Of a DNA stretch of 64,000 nt, positions 39,642-49,248 are shown piece after piece; the first letter of the stretch is position 1, and the number at the start of each line of letters is the position of its first letter. Below the pieces are notes generated by a model, which saw nothing but the letters and a program-made list of their open reading frames with translations, did not search any database and was not told the DNA's origin. Origin of the DNA: Acidimicrobiales bacterium. Lineage in GTDB: Bacteria; Actinomycetota; Acidimicrobiia; Acidimicrobiales; MedAcidi-G1. The translations under genes and the position numbers were made by a program. Location: the NCBI GenBank assembly GCA_029577135.1, contig JARQPW010000011.1:1-64000 (forward strand), read 5' to 3'.

Positions 39642-40757
39642 ATGCCCCGCGACCACTACGAGGTCCTGGGCGTCGGTCGCGACGCCTCAGCCGACGAGAT
39701 CAAGAAGGCCTACCGTCGCCTGGCCCGTGAGCAGCATCCCGACGCCAACCCCGGCGACCCCGGGGCCGAGGCCCGCTTCAAGGAGGCGACCGCCGCCTAC
39801 GAGGCACTCTCCGATTCCGAGCGCCGGGCCCGCTACGACCGTTTCGGCCACGATGGTGGCGGCATGGGCGGACCGGCCGACCCCTTCGGCGGCCTCGGCG
39901 ACCTCTTCGATACCTTCTTTGGAGGGAGTGGCTACGGCGGGAGCGGCTTCGGCCGACAGCAGCGCGGCCCCTTCCCGGGCGAGGACCTCGAGGCGGTTCT
40001 CGACCTGAGCTTCGAGGAGGCCGTTTTCGGCTGCGACGCCGAGGTCTCCGTCCGCACGGCCGTGGCCTGCACGACCTGCGAGGCGAGCGGAGCGAAGCCC
40101 GGCACCTACGTCGAGCGATGTCGCGGTTGCGAAGGCAGCGGCCAGGTGCGACGGGTCCGCCAGTCGGTGCTCGGTCAGATGGTCACCTCCACCGTCTGCC
40201 CGACGTGCGGCGGCAGTGGTGAGTCGATCGAGCACCCGTGTGCGGAGTGCGACGGCGCTGGGCGGATGATCGAGAGGGCGACCCATGCGGTCAAGGTGCC
40301 GGCCGGCGTCGACGAGGACCGCCGGCTTCGGATGGCCGGTCGAGGAGCCGTCGGACCCCGGGGCGGCCCGGCGGGCGACCTGAACATCAGGCTTCGGATC
40401 GCCGACCATGCGGTCTTCGAACGGCACGGCGACGACCTGGTGCACCGCCTCCACCTCCCGCTCACCCAGGCGGCACTCGGCGTGGACCTCGACTACGAGA
40501 CCCTGGACGGTTCCGAATCCCTCGCGGTTCCAGCCGGCACGCAGACGGGGGCGGTCTTCCGCATCCGCGGTCGGGGAGCGCCGCACCTGCACGGTCGGGG
40601 ACGGGGGGACCTGCTCATCGAGGTCGTGGTCGACACGCCGAGCGACCTGGGTGTCGAGGACGAGGAACTACTCCGCCGCCTCGCCAAGGCCCGGGGCGAG
40701 ACCGTCGCCGAGCCCGGTGAGGGTCTCTTCTCCCGGATCCGCCAGGCCTTCAACTGA
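39642..40757 (+). CDS. dnaJ: Chaperone protein DnaJ
   Basis: Hsp40 co-chaperone of DnaK. 371 residues: J domain with HPD at 32-34, glycine/phenylalanine-rich region (about 68-105), four zinc motifs [24 protein letters not shown] and CAECDGAG, and the C-terminal substrate domains. All zinc cysteines are kept. Starts 2 nt after the hrcA stop and is followed by rsmE, as in many actinobacteria. Confidence 0.96.
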   Translation: MPRDHYEVLGVGRDASADEIKKAYRRLAREQHPDANPGDPGAEARFKEATAAYEALSDSERRARYDRFGHDGGGMGGPADPFGGLGDLFDTFFGGSGYGGSGFGRQQRGPFPGEDLEAVLDLSFEEAVFGCDAEVSVRTAVACTTCEASGAKPGTYVERCRGCEGSGQVRRVRQSVLGQMVTSTVCPTCGGSGESIEHPCAECDGAGRMIERATHAVKVPAGVDEDRRLRMAGRGAVGPRGGPAGDLNIRLRIADHAVFERHGDDLVHRLHLPLTQAALGVDLDYETLDGSESLAVPAGTQTGAVFRIRGRGAPHLHGRGRGDLLIEVVVDTPSDLGVEDEELLRRLAKARGETVAEPGEGLFSRIRQAFN

Positions 40758-40771
40758 GGAGTCCGGGTCCC

Positions 40772-41467
40772 GTGGCGAGCCGAGCACCCGACGGCACCGG
40801 CGGCCCGCACGCCTTCGTGGCGGACATCCAGGCGCCGGTGCTCGAGGCAGATGACCGCCAGCACCTGGAGCGGGTGCTGCGCCTGCGTGCCGGTGATCCC
40901 CTGACGATCTGCGACGGTGAGGGTCGCTGGCGGGACTGCCGGTTCGACGAGGACCTCCAGGTCGTCGGCGAGGTCGTCGACGTTCCGGTACCCAGCGGAG
41001 AGGTCACCGTCGGCTTCTCGATGCTCAAGGGGGGCCGACCGGAACTGGTCGTCCAGAAGCTGACGGAACTGGGCGTGGACCGCATCATCCCGCTCCTCGC
41101 CGAACGATCCTTCGTGCGGTGGGATGCCGACAAGTGCGCCACACAGCACGAGCGCTTCCTCCGGGTCGCCCGGGAGGCGGCCATGCAGTCGCGCCGAATC
41201 CGGCTCCCGGTGGTCGAGGCGATCACCCCGGTGGGCGAGGTGGCGGACCGGCCGGGAACCGCCCTCGCCCAGCCGCGGGGCCGGAGCCTGGGGGCCGACG
41301 ACCGGATCGTCCTAGTGGGCCCCGAGGACGGATGGAGCCCCGCCGAGGTGGCGGGCCGCGACGTCGTCGACCTCGGTCCGACCGTTCTGCGGGCCGAGAC
41401 TGCCGCCATCGCCGGCGGAACGCTTCTGACCGCGCTCCGTGACGGCCGGGTGGACACACCGCTCTGA
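40772..41467 (+). CDS. rsmE: 16S rRNA (uracil-1498-N3)-methyltransferase
   Basis: SPOUT-fold methyltransferase acting on U1498 of the 30S subunit. 231 residues: PUA-like N-terminus (HLERVLRLRAGDPLTICDGE), then the SPOUT knot with KLTELGVDRIIPLLAERSFV, VGPEDGWSPAEV and DLGPTVLRAETAAIA. GTG 40772 follows a GAGGAG Shine-Dalgarno and lies 14 nt after dnaJ. Confidence 0.94.
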   Translation: MASRAPDGTGGPHAFVADIQAPVLEADDRQHLERVLRLRAGDPLTICDGEGRWRDCRFDEDLQVVGEVVDVPVPSGEVTVGFSMLKGGRPELVVQKLTELGVDRIIPLLAERSFVRWDADKCATQHERFLRVAREAAMQSRRIRLPVVEAITPVGEVADRPGTALAQPRGRSLGADDRIVLVGPEDGWSPAEVAGRDVVDLGPTVLRAETAAIAGGTLLTALRDGRVDTPL

Positions 41468-41541
41468 GCGCACGCGTTTCCGACCTCCGGAGCGCACCGG
41501 GCATCCATTTGCCACGGAGCGCGGCCGGTCGCTACGCTCGG

Positions 41542-41607
41542 ATGCCACGCCGGGTGGCGGTTGTGAAAGCCGACCCGCGAGCACGAGGGGGGACACCAAA
41601 CGCATGA
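41542..41607 (+). other. Micro-ORF before bldD (putative, up to 21 codons)
   Basis: ATG 41542 (or GTG 41554) opens a frame, MPRRVAVVKADPRARGGT onward, whose TGA overlaps the bldD start (ATGA). A TACGCT box lies only 3 nt before the ATG, or 15 nt before the GTG, so the start is uncertain. Confidence 0.22.
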
Positions 41608-42107
41608 CCGATGACGACGACCTCCGGTACCGCCGCCAGGTGGGGGAGCGGATCCGCCAGATCCGCCGCCAGAAGCGGCTCTCCCTCCAGGACGTCGAGG
41701 CCCGCTCCGAATCCGAGTTCAAGGCGTCGGTCCTCGGTGCCTACGAACGCGGCGAACGGGCCATCTCGGTGCCCCGACTCCAACGGATGGCCCGCTTCTA
41801 CGACGTGCCGGTCGACCAGCTGCTGCCGGTCGGCGACGACGACCCCGGCGTCTCGGGCGATGGGGCCGTCCCGCAGAAGGTTGTCATCGACCTGGTGAAG
41901 CTCCGGGAGGCCGAAGGGCCCGAAGCCGAAATGGTCACCCGCTACATGACGATCATCCAGGTCAAGCGGCAGGACTTCAACGGGCGCGTGCTCACCATCC
42001 GGCGCGACGACCTCCAGGCCCTGGCGGCCATTCTCGGTGCGGGCGTCGAAGAGACGATTCCGCGCCTCGACGAGCTTGGGATCCTCTTCCGTCCGGCAAC
42101 CGACTGA
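41604..42107 (+). CDS. bldD: BldD-like transcriptional regulator (XRE fold, c-di-GMP-binding signature)
   Basis: 167 residues, the same length as Streptomyces BldD. N-terminal helix-turn-helix with SLQDVEARSESEF, SVLGAYERGERAISVPRLQR; then KVVIDLVKL and a C-terminal domain. BldD binds tetrameric c-di-GMP through an RGD-x8-RQDD motif; here R122-Q-D124, eight residues, R133-R-D135-D136 keeps the spacing and the charged residues. So c-di-GMP control is likely, though G and Q are replaced. In Streptomyces BldD controls development; targets here are unknown. Confidence 0.88.
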   Translation: MTDDDDLRYRRQVGERIRQIRRQKRLSLQDVEARSESEFKASVLGAYERGERAISVPRLQRMARFYDVPVDQLLPVGDDDPGVSGDGAVPQKVVIDLVKLREAEGPEAEMVTRYMTIIQVKRQDFNGRVLTIRRDDLQALAAILGAGVEETIPRLDELGILFRPATD

Positions 42108-42167
42108 CGCAGTTCTCCGCAGTGTGAACCGTCGCCACTGCGCCGATTGAGGCATTCGGGCCGCCGG

Positions 42168-42173
42168 TAGCCT
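42168..42173 (+). promoter_or_regulatory. -10 box TAGCCT of secA
   Basis: TAGCCT 10 nt before ATG 42184, no Shine-Dalgarno. Confidence 0.45.
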
Positions 42174-42183
42174 CGGCGTCGAC

Positions 42184-44874
42184 ATGAGTGCATTCTCACG
42201 AATACTCCGTAGCGGCGAGGGGAAGAAGATCAAGGCCCTGGAGGCCATCGTCCCCGACATCAACGCGATCGAACCAGAGACGGCGGCACTTTCCGACGAT
42301 GCCCTGCGGGGGAAGACCGCCGAGTTCCGGCAGCGCTTCGACAACGGCGAGGACATCGACGACCTCCTGATCGAGACCTTCGCCGTCGTCCGCGAGGCGG
42401 CGATCCGGGTCATCGGACAGCGGCACTACGACGTCCAGCTCATGGGAGGCGTGGCCCTCCACCTCGGGTGGGTGGCTGAGATGCGCACCGGCGAGGGCAA
42501 GACGCTCGTCTCGACCCTGCCGGCCTACCTCAACGGACTCACGGGCTGCGGTGTCCACCTCTGCACCGTCAACGACTACCTGGCCACCCGCGACTCCGAG
42601 TGGATGGGGCAGATCCACCGCTGGCTGGGCCTCGAGGTCGGCCTGGTGGTGCCCGGGGACCGGGACGCCACCGCCAAGCGCCTCGCCTACGGCGCCGACA
42701 TCACCTACGGCACCAACAACGAACTGGGCTTCGACTACCTGCGCGACAACATGGCCATGTCGCTCGACCTCAAGGCGCAGCGCGGCCACGCCTACTGCAT
42801 CGTCGACGAGGTCGACTCGATTCTGATCGACGAGGCCCGCACCCCGCTCATCATCAGCGGGCGCCTCAGCGACGCCGTCGCCCTCTACCAGCGCTTTGCC
42901 GCCGTCGCCCGAGGCCTGCAGCGCGACGTGCACTATGACTTCGACGAAGAGAAGCGGATCGTCGCCCCCACCGAGGAGGGCGTCCACGCCGTCGAGGCGG
43001 CGCTGGGCGTCGAGAACCTCTACGACCAGGTCTCCTCGAACCTCGTCCACCAGTTGCAGTCGGCGCTCAAGGCCAAAGAGCTCTACCTGCGGGACAAGGA
43101 CTACATCATCTCGAACGGCGAGGTCCGGATCGTCGACGAGTTCACCGGCCGCGTCCTCGAGGGGCGGCGCTGGTCCGACGGCATCCACCAGGCGGTTGAG
43201 GCCAAGGAGGGGGTGGCTATCAAGGAGGAGAACCAGACGCTCGCCACCATCACCCTCCAGAACTACTTCCGCCTCTACGACAAGCTGGCCGGTATGACCG
43301 GTACCGCCGAGACCGAGGCCGCCGAGCTGGCCGGCATCTACAACCTGCAGGTGGTGTCGATCCCCACCAACCGTCCCCTCATCCGCGAGGACGCCAGCGA
43401 CCTCATCTACAAGACCGAGTCTGGCAAGTTCGACGCCGTTGTCGAGGACATCCTCGAGAGCAATGAGGCCGGCCAGCCGGTGCTCGTCGGCACGATCTCG
43501 GTCGAGAAGTCCGAACAGCTTTCCCGCGAACTCGAGAAGCGGGGCGTGGCCCACGAGGTCCTCAACGCCAAGCAGCACTTCCGCGAGGCGGAGATCATCG
43601 CCCAGGCCGGCCGTCCCGGTGCGGTCACCGTGGCCACCAACATGGCCGGTCGTGGCGTCGACATCCTGCTCGGCGGCAACCCAGAGAACATGGCCGCCCG
43701 CGAGGCCCGGGCCGCCGGCCTCGATCCGGAGAGCCCCGAGGGGCAGGCCAAGGTCGCCTCGCTCCTGCCGCGCCTCACCACGGACTGCGAGAAGCGCAGC
43801 GACGAGGTTCGTCGCAGCGGCGGCCTGTACGTCCTAGGAACCGAACGGCACGAAAGTCGCCGGATCGACAACCAGTTGCGTGGGCGTGGCGGTCGCCAGG
43901 GCGACCCGGGGAAGAGCCGCTTCTACCTCTCCCTCGACGACGACCTGATGCGCCTCTTCGCCTCGGGTGCCATGCGCGGCATGATGGACAAGGCCCTTCC
44001 TGAGGACATCCCGATCGAGTCGAAGATGGTAACCAAGGCCATCGAGCGGGCGCAGACCACCGTCGAGCAGAAGAATGCCGAGATCCGCAAGAACGTCCTC
44101 AAGTACGACGAGGTCATGAACGAGCAGCGGCGCGTGATCTACCGGCTCCGCGACCGCGTCCTCAACGGCGCCGAGATGCGGGACGAGGTCCTCGAGGTGG
44201 TGTCCCATGTGGTCGACGCCGGACTCGACACCTTCTGTGCCGCCGAGCATCCCGAGGAATGGGACATCGCCGGCCTCCATGTCGAGATGGACGGCTTCTG
44301 GTCGCTCACGGTCGACGCCGACGACCTGAGCCGCATCCCGGACCCCGTCGAACTCGCGGAGCGCCTCATTGACGACGCTGTCACCTGCTTCGAGGGGCGC
44401 GAGGCGGAACTCGGCGCCGACACGATGCGCGAGGTCGAGCGCCAGGTGATGATCCGCATCATCGACCAGCGCTGGCGCGAGCACCTCTATGAGATGGACC
44501 ACCTCCGCGAGGGCATCCACCTGCGCGCCATGGGCCAGCGCGACCCGACCACCGAGTGGCAGCGGGAGGGCTTCGAACTCTTCGGCCAACTCACCGACCT
44601 GATCGGAGCCGACTTCCTCCGGTACGTGATGCGCATCCAGGTCACGATCGCCGAGGAGGACGGTGGCGTGCCGGACGACATGCAGACCAGCGGGCCGGAA
44701 GGACCGGTCGGTGGGGCGGCAGCGGTCGCAGCCGCAGCCGGAGCACCGGCCACGGTCACCGAGGCACCCCCCGGGCCGGTCCAGAAGGTCAACACCGGCT
44801 GGGACTCCACGCCGCGCAATGCCCCGTGTCCCTGCGATTCAGGTCGTAAGTTCAAGCACTGCCACGGCCGCTAA
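42184..44874 (+). CDS. secA: Preprotein translocase subunit SecA
   Basis: ATPase motor of the Sec export channel. 896 residues. Walker A MRTGEGKT at 100-107, Walker B VDEVDS at 207-212, second nucleotide-binding fold with [20 protein letters not shown], wing and scaffold domains, and a C-terminal zinc finger [13 protein letters not shown] joined by an Ala/Pro-rich linker. The presence of the zinc finger marks it as SecA1, the housekeeping form. Confidence 0.97.
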   Translation: MSAFSRILRSGEGKKIKALEAIVPDINAIEPETAALSDDALRGKTAEFRQRFDNGEDIDDLLIETFAVVREAAIRVIGQRHYDVQLMGGVALHLGWVAEMRTGEGKTLVSTLPAYLNGLTGCGVHLCTVNDYLATRDSEWMGQIHRWLGLEVGLVVPGDRDATAKRLAYGADITYGTNNELGFDYLRDNMAMSLDLKAQRGHAYCIVDEVDSILIDEARTPLIISGRLSDAVALYQRFAAVARGLQRDVHYDFDEEKRIVAPTEEGVHAVEAALGVENLYDQVSSNLVHQLQSALKAKELYLRDKDYIISNGEVRIVDEFTGRVLEGRRWSDGIHQAVEAKEGVAIKEENQTLATITLQNYFRLYDKLAGMTGTAETEAAELAGIYNLQVVSIPTNRPLIREDASDLIYKTESGKFDAVVEDILESNEAGQPVLVGTISVEKSEQLSRELEKRGVAHEVLNAKQHFREAEIIAQAGRPGAVTVATNMAGRGVDILLGGNPENMAAREARAAGLDPESPEGQAKVASLLPRLTTDCEKRSDEVRRSGGLYVLGTERHESRRIDNQLRGRGGRQGDPGKSRFYLSLDDDLMRLFASGAMRGMMDKALPEDIPIESKMVTKAIERAQTTVEQKNAEIRKNVLKYDEVMNEQRRVIYRLRDRVLNGAEMRDEVLEVVSHVVDAGLDTFCAAEHPEEWDIAGLHVEMDGFWSLTVDADDLSRIPDPVELAERLIDDAVTCFEGREAELGADTMREVERQVMIRIIDQRWREHLYEMDHLREGIHLRAMGQRDPTTEWQREGFELFGQLTDLIGADFLRYVMRIQVTIAEEDGGVPDDMQTSGPEGPVGGAAAVAAAAGAPATVTEAPPGPVQKVNTGWDSTPRNAPCPCDSGRKFKHCHGR

Positions 44875-44889
44875 CCGACCCCCCACTCC

Positions 44890-45993
44890 ATGCAGGACTT
44901 CTCCCCACGACTCGATGCCCTCCGCCGGCGCCTCGACGAGGCCGCCGGCTACCTGCGTACTGACGACCTGGCCGAGCGTCGATCGGCACTCGAACTCGAG
45001 ATGGCCGATCCCGACCTCTGGACCGACCAGGACCGCGGTCGGCGCGTCCAGCAGGAACTCGCCGGCGTCGTCGAGGACCTCGACCTGCATGCCACCCTGC
45101 TCGGCCGTCTCGAGGACGCATCAACCCTCTCCGAGTTGGCAGTCGAGGAGGACGACGACAGCTTCGAGGCCGAGATCGAGGAGCTTCTCGTGGACCTCGA
45201 GGGGAGTATGGATGCCCTGGAGTTGAGGTCGCTCTTCTCGGGCGAGTATGACGCGGGTGACGCGGTCTGCCATGTGCAGTCCGGGGCCGGAGGAACCGAC
45301 GCCCAGGACTGGGCCGAGATGATGCTGCGGATGTACGCCCGGTGGGCCGAGAAGCGGGGGTTCGCGCTGGAGCCGGTCTCCGCCTCCGAGGGGACCGAAG
45401 CCGGCATCAGTTCCGCCGAGTTCATCGTGCGCGGCCGCAACGCCTACGGCCTCCTGCAGGGGGAGCGGGGCGTCCACCGGCTGGTGCGGATCTCGCCCTT
45501 CAACAAGGAGGCCAAGCGCCAGACGGCTTTCGCCTCACTGTACGTGGTCCCGTTCGTCGAAGACGTGGGCGACGAGATCGAGATCGACGAGGGCGACCTC
45601 CGGATCGACACCTACCGCTCGTCGGGGGCCGGAGGCCAGCACGTCAATGTGACCGACTCGGCGGTGCGCATCACCCACCTTCCGACCGGCCTGGTCACCT
45701 CGTGCCAGAACGAGCGCAGCCAGCACCAGAACAAGGAGCGGGCCATGCAGATGCTGGCTGCCAAGTTGCTCGACCGCGAGCGTCAGAAGCGCCGGGACGA
45801 ACTGGACGCTGTCAGCGGGGAGCAGCGGGGCGTCGACTTCGGCAGCCAGATTCGCTCCTACGTGCTCCAGCCCTACCAGATGGTCAAGGACCTCCGCACC
45901 TCCCACGAGGTCGGCGACGTCGAACGCGTCCTCGACGGCGACCTCGACGGATTCATGGAGGCCTACCTCCGTTGGGCTCGTGCGGGCGGGTGA
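44890..45993 (+). CDS. prfB: Peptide chain release factor 2
   Basis: Reads UAA and UGA. 367 residues. Stop-recognition tripeptide S202-P-F204 and the catalytic G248-G-Q250 in GAGGQHVNVTDS. The gene is read in one continuous frame, without the in-frame UGA and +1 frameshift of E. coli prfB. It starts 15 nt after secA; no Shine-Dalgarno is seen. Followed by the ftsEX locus, as in mycobacteria. Confidence 0.96.
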   Translation: MQDFSPRLDALRRRLDEAAGYLRTDDLAERRSALELEMADPDLWTDQDRGRRVQQELAGVVEDLDLHATLLGRLEDASTLSELAVEEDDDSFEAEIEELLVDLEGSMDALELRSLFSGEYDAGDAVCHVQSGAGGTDAQDWAEMMLRMYARWAEKRGFALEPVSASEGTEAGISSAEFIVRGRNAYGLLQGERGVHRLVRISPFNKEAKRQTAFASLYVVPFVEDVGDEIEIDEGDLRIDTYRSSGAGGQHVNVTDSAVRITHLPTGLVTSCQNERSQHQNKERAMQMLAAKLLDRERQKRRDELDAVSGEQRGVDFGSQIRSYVLQPYQMVKDLRTSHEVGDVERVLDGDLDGFMEAYLRWARAGG

Positions 45994-46056
45994 CGGGTCG
46001 GACCGGGCGCTGCGTCCGGACCGACAAGGCGCCACGATCCACGACAGGCGCTCTGG

Positions 46057-46062
46057 TACCGT
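46057..46062 (+). promoter_or_regulatory. -10 box TACCGT upstream of ftsE
   Basis: TACCGT exactly 7 nt before GTG 46070, the start of a 19-codon micro-ORF, not before ftsE itself (64 nt away). Confidence 0.5.
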
Positions 46063-46069
46063 GCCCGCC

Positions 46070-46129
46070 GTGCAGTCGCTGATCCGCCGGACCTCCCTGC
46101 CGGCCATGTGCTGGAGCCCTCGACGATGA
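46070..46129 (+). other. Leaderless micro-ORF coupled to ftsE (putative leader peptide)
   Basis: GTG 46070 to TGA 46127-46129 encodes [19 protein letters not shown]. The start is at leaderless spacing from TACCGT and the TGA overlaps the ftsE ATG (ATGA). Ribosomes would load on the first codon of the mRNA, translate 19 codons and reinitiate at ftsE. The frame contains one Cys and one Trp codon near its end. Confidence 0.45.
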
Positions 46130-46803
46130 TCCGACTCGAAGGTGTCTCGAAGGTCTTCAAGGGCGACGTCACCGCCCTCCGGGAGGTCTCGGTCGAAATC
46201 CAACGCGGTGAGTTCGTCTTCCTCGTGGGCCCGTCGGGCTCCGGTAAGTCGACCTTCCTCCGCCTCCTCAACCGGGAGGAGGTCCCCGACTCGGGACGCC
46301 TGATGGTGGCCGGCAAGGACATCGGCGAAATGCGCTCCTGGAAGGTGCCGTACCTGCGGCGGGAGATCGGGTACGTCTTCCAGGATTACAAGTTGCTGTC
46401 GAAGAAGACGGTCTACGAAAACGTCGCCTTCGGACTCGAGGTGATCGGCCGGCCACGGAGCGTGATCCGCAAGCAGGTGCCGGCCATCCTGGACCTGGTC
46501 GGGCTGGGCACCAAGGCCGAGCGCTTCCCCGACGAACTCTCGGGCGGTGAGCAGCAGCGGGTGTCGATCGCACGTGCGTTCGTGAACCGCCCCCTGATCC
46601 TCATGGCGGACGAGCCCACCGGAAACCTCGACCCCTCGACGTCAGTCGGCATCATGCGCCTGCTTGACCGCATCAACCGCACGGGCACGACGGTCATCAT
46701 GGCGACCCACGACCGTGGCATCGTCGACACGATGCGACGGCGGGTCATCGAACTCGACCGCGGTGTTGTGGTCCGCGACGAGTCACGGGGCGTCTACGAG
46801 TGA
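46126..46803 (+). CDS. ftsE: Cell division ATP-binding protein FtsE
   Basis: ABC-type ATPase that, with FtsX, activates cell-wall hydrolases at the septum. 225 residues: Walker [10 protein letters not shown] at 35-43, signature LSGGEQQR at 138-145, Walker B with ADEPT at 161-165, and the FtsE start [19 protein letters not shown]. The ATG at 46126 is fixed by homology; GTG 46108 in the same frame is less likely. The micro-ORF before it and the one after it link it to ftsX. Confidence 0.95.
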   Translation: MIRLEGVSKVFKGDVTALREVSVEIQRGEFVFLVGPSGSGKSTFLRLLNREEVPDSGRLMVAGKDIGEMRSWKVPYLRREIGYVFQDYKLLSKKTVYENVAFGLEVIGRPRSVIRKQVPAILDLVGLGTKAERFPDELSGGEQQRVSIARAFVNRPLILMADEPTGNLDPSTSVGIMRLLDRINRTGTTVIMATHDRGIVDTMRRRVIELDRGVVVRDESRGVYE

Positions 46804-46856
46804 TCCCGACGACGCCCGGCCGCCGCACTTGTCTTCGGAGAACGGGGAGCGCCTGA
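46800..46856 (+). other. Micro-ORF bridging ftsE and ftsX (putative, 18 codons)
   Basis: [21 protein letters not shown] 46800 overlaps the ftsE stop (GTGA); the TGA at 46854 ends one base before the ftsX GTG at 46858. A GGGGAG Shine-Dalgarno for ftsX lies inside it. Confidence 0.35.
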
Positions 46857-46857
46857 C

Positions 46858-47751
46858 GTGTACCGCCTCTGGTACTACCTGCGCGAGACCGTCCTCAGCA
46901 TCTGGCGCAACCTCAGCCTCACGCTGGCCGCCATCCTCACGGTCGCCGTGTCGCTGGCCCTGGTGGGCTCCTCCATGATGATCCGCGAGGGAGCCGAGCG
47001 CGCCACGGCCCAGTTCCAGCAGGGCGTCGAGTTCGTCGTCTTCATGAACCCCGACGCTGACACCGACCAGGACGCTGCCATCCGCCACGTGCTCGACTCC
47101 AGCCCGGCGATCGAGGGTTACACGTACATCGACAAGGCGGCTGCCTACGACGAGTTCGAGACGCTGTTCGCCGACAAGCCCGAGCTGATCGAGAGCGTCA
47201 CCCCCGACGTCATGCCGCCCTCGTACCGGATCGTTCCCGTAGACCGCTCAGCGGGGAACGTGAACGAGTTGGCGAACCAGTTCGCCGCGCAGCCCGGAGT
47301 CCGTGAGGTCGCCACGGCGACGGAGGCCATCCGTCAGATCGACGATTTCTCCACGCTCGTCAGCCAGGCGTTGCTCGTTGCAGCGGTGGTCCTGGTCGCC
47401 GTCTCGGCACTGCTGATCCTCAACACCGTCTTCACCGCCATCGGCGCCCGCCGCCAGGAGATCGAGGTAATGAAGTTGGTGGGGGCGTCGAACTGGTTCA
47501 TCCGCATCCCCTTCATGCTCGAGGGCACGATCCACGGCCTCATCGGAGCGGCGATGGCCATTCCGGTGCTGTTCGTCGTCGACAACGAGGTCATGGCCTT
47601 CTTCCAGGAGTCCGACGCCGTGCCCCTCTTCCGCGGGTTCGCGGTCCCCGAGGGCTTCGTCTGGGACACCAGCATCTGGTTGCTGATCCTGGGCGGGGCC
47701 GTGGGCATGATCGGATCGGCTGTCGCCGTCACCCGCTACCTCGACGTCTGA
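46858..47751 (+). CDS. ftsX: Cell division protein FtsX
   Basis: Membrane partner of FtsE. 297 residues with four helices: about 20-40, 170-192, 218-240 and 272-292. The extracytoplasmic loop 45-165 contacts hydrolases. Family segments: RETVLSIWRNLSLTLAAILT and GARRQEIEVMKLVGASNWFI. GTG 46858 is preceded by GGGGAG 9 nt upstream. Confidence 0.94.
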   Translation: MYRLWYYLRETVLSIWRNLSLTLAAILTVAVSLALVGSSMMIREGAERATAQFQQGVEFVVFMNPDADTDQDAAIRHVLDSSPAIEGYTYIDKAAAYDEFETLFADKPELIESVTPDVMPPSYRIVPVDRSAGNVNELANQFAAQPGVREVATATEAIRQIDDFSTLVSQALLVAAVVLVAVSALLILNTVFTAIGARRQEIEVMKLVGASNWFIRIPFMLEGTIHGLIGAAMAIPVLFVVDNEVMAFFQESDAVPLFRGFAVPEGFVWDTSIWLLILGGAVGMIGSAVAVTRYLDV

Positions 47752-47755
47752 TCCC

Positions 47756-48109
47756 GTGGGCGCCGACCCGGGCTGGGTGCGGGTCTCCGATGCCGATGCG
47801 GCACGCGACCTCGCCCCCGGATCTGTCGCCGAGGCGACGCTCGGCGACCGGGACCTCGTCGTCTGGCGGACGACCGACGGTCGCCCGTGTGTCATGGAGG
47901 CCCGCTGCCCGCACCAGTGGTCGCACCTGGCCGGCGAGGGAGCCGTCGACGGCGATGAACTGGTCTGCCTGGCGCACTTCTGGAGGTTCACCACCGAGGG
48001 GGAGGGCTGGAAGGAGAACGTCGGGGGCCGGCGCGACCGCAAGGGTGACATCGAGACCCTGCCCTGCCGGGAGGACTCCGAAGGGATCTGGGTGCGGGAC
48101 GGCGGCTAG
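47756..48109 (+). CDS. Rieske-type [2Fe-2S] protein
   Basis: 117 residues, a stand-alone Rieske domain: cluster ligands C51-P-H53 and C71-L-A-H74. The second loop lacks the usual CPYHGW aromatic set and reads CLAHFW. Such small ferredoxins feed electrons to oxygenases or act in unknown steps. It starts 4 nt after ftsX, where many actinobacteria have smpB or a CHAP hydrolase, so the position is unusual. No oxygenase gene is adjacent. Confidence 0.85.
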   Translation: MGADPGWVRVSDADAARDLAPGSVAEATLGDRDLVVWRTTDGRPCVMEARCPHQWSHLAGEGAVDGDELVCLAHFWRFTTEGEGWKENVGGRRDRKGDIETLPCREDSEGIWVRDGG

Positions 48110-48145
48110 GTTCGGTGGCCCGGAACCGCGGGAGGGGAGCGATCC

Positions 48146-49219
48146 ATGGGTGACGACCAGCAGCATGCACTCGATCCCGACCTGCTCGGGAAGTACACCC
48201 TGACCACCTGGGGCTACAAGCAGGGTGAGATGGTCTCGCTGATGGTCCACCTCGGGACCCGCCTCGGCCTCTACGAGGCCCTCGACGGTGCCGGTGTCGT
48301 GACCTCGACCGACCTGGCTGCCAGCACCGGCCTCCACGAGCGCTGGTTGCGGGAGTGGCTCCGCGGGCAGGCCGCCGCCGACCTGCTCGTGTCCGAGGAC
48401 GGCGAGACCTTCCTCCTCGAACCGGAGGCCGCCGCCGTACTCGCCCGGGCAGGCGGCCCCAGTTTCGCAGCCGGGGTGTTCCGGAACCTGCGCCACCCCG
48501 AGGTTGCGGACGGTCTCGCTGAGGCCTTTCGGACCGGGCTCGGACTCACCTACGACGACCAGGGAGAGGGATCCGAACAGCACACCGAGGCGATGCTGGG
48601 CCCGATGGCACGATCGTTGCTGGTGCCGGTGGTGGTGCCGCTCCTCGCCGGAGTCGTCCAGCGCCTCGAGGCCGGCGCGAAGGTCGTGGACCTCGGATGC
48701 GGAACCGGATTGGCGCTCGAACTCCTCGCCGACGCCTACCCCGACTCGGTGTTCGAGGGCTACGACGTCTCCGAGCGCGCTATCGCTGTGGCGAGGGACC
48801 GCTTCGCCGGCCGTGCCAACGTGTCGCTGCACCTCGTTGGCGGCGAGGACCTCCCGGCGACCGGCGATGTCGACCTGGTCATGACCCTCGACTGCCTCCA
48901 CGACATGCCACGTCCCGACCTCTGCATGGCGGCCATACGGGAGGCGATCGCAACTGATGGCGTCTGGTTGGTAAAGGAGATCAGATCCTCGCCGGACTGG
49001 CAGAAGAACCGACGCAACCCGGTGCTGGCGATGATGTTCGCAGCCTCGGTGTCGACGTGCATGGCGTCGGCGATGTCCACCCCCGACGGCATGGGCCTCG
49101 GCACGCTGGGCCTCGATCCGGCCACGCTGGCCGGGATGGCGACGGCTGCCGGATTCACACGCTTCGTCCAACACGAGGTCGACGACCCGACGAACCTCTA
49201 CTACGAGATCCGCCCCTGA
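48146..49219 (+). CDS. Class I SAM-dependent methyltransferase with winged-helix N-terminus
   Basis: 357 residues. N-terminal helical/winged region (about 30-110: LMVHLGTRLGLYEAL, GLHERWLREWLRG) as in O-methyltransferases that dimerise, then a SAM-binding fold with VVDLGCGTGLALELLA. Similar to the Rv2258c-type family. Substrate unknown. A strong GGGAGGGGAG Shine-Dalgarno precedes ATG 48146, and a TAGGTT promoter candidate overlaps the Rieske stop. Confidence 0.85.
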   Translation: MGDDQQHALDPDLLGKYTLTTWGYKQGEMVSLMVHLGTRLGLYEALDGAGVVTSTDLAASTGLHERWLREWLRGQAAADLLVSEDGETFLLEPEAAAVLARAGGPSFAAGVFRNLRHPEVADGLAEAFRTGLGLTYDDQGEGSEQHTEAMLGPMARSLLVPVVVPLLAGVVQRLEAGAKVVDLGCGTGLALELLADAYPDSVFEGYDVSERAIAVARDRFAGRANVSLHLVGGEDLPATGDVDLVMTLDCLHDMPRPDLCMAAIREAIATDGVWLVKEIRSSPDWQKNRRNPVLAMMFAASVSTCMASAMSTPDGMGLGTLGLDPATLAGMATAAGFTRFVQHEVDDPTNLYYEIRP

Positions 49220-49248
49220 CGATCCGGTGCTTCAGGCCGGCGGGTGCC

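Noticed and set aside
44890-45100. Programmed +1 frameshift in prfB
   Set aside because: The reading frame is continuous from ATG to stop with no in-frame UGA near codon 26.
46108-46125. ftsE start at GTG 46108
   Set aside because: FtsE homology begins at [10 protein letters not shown] (ATG 46126), which also overlaps the micro-ORF stop.
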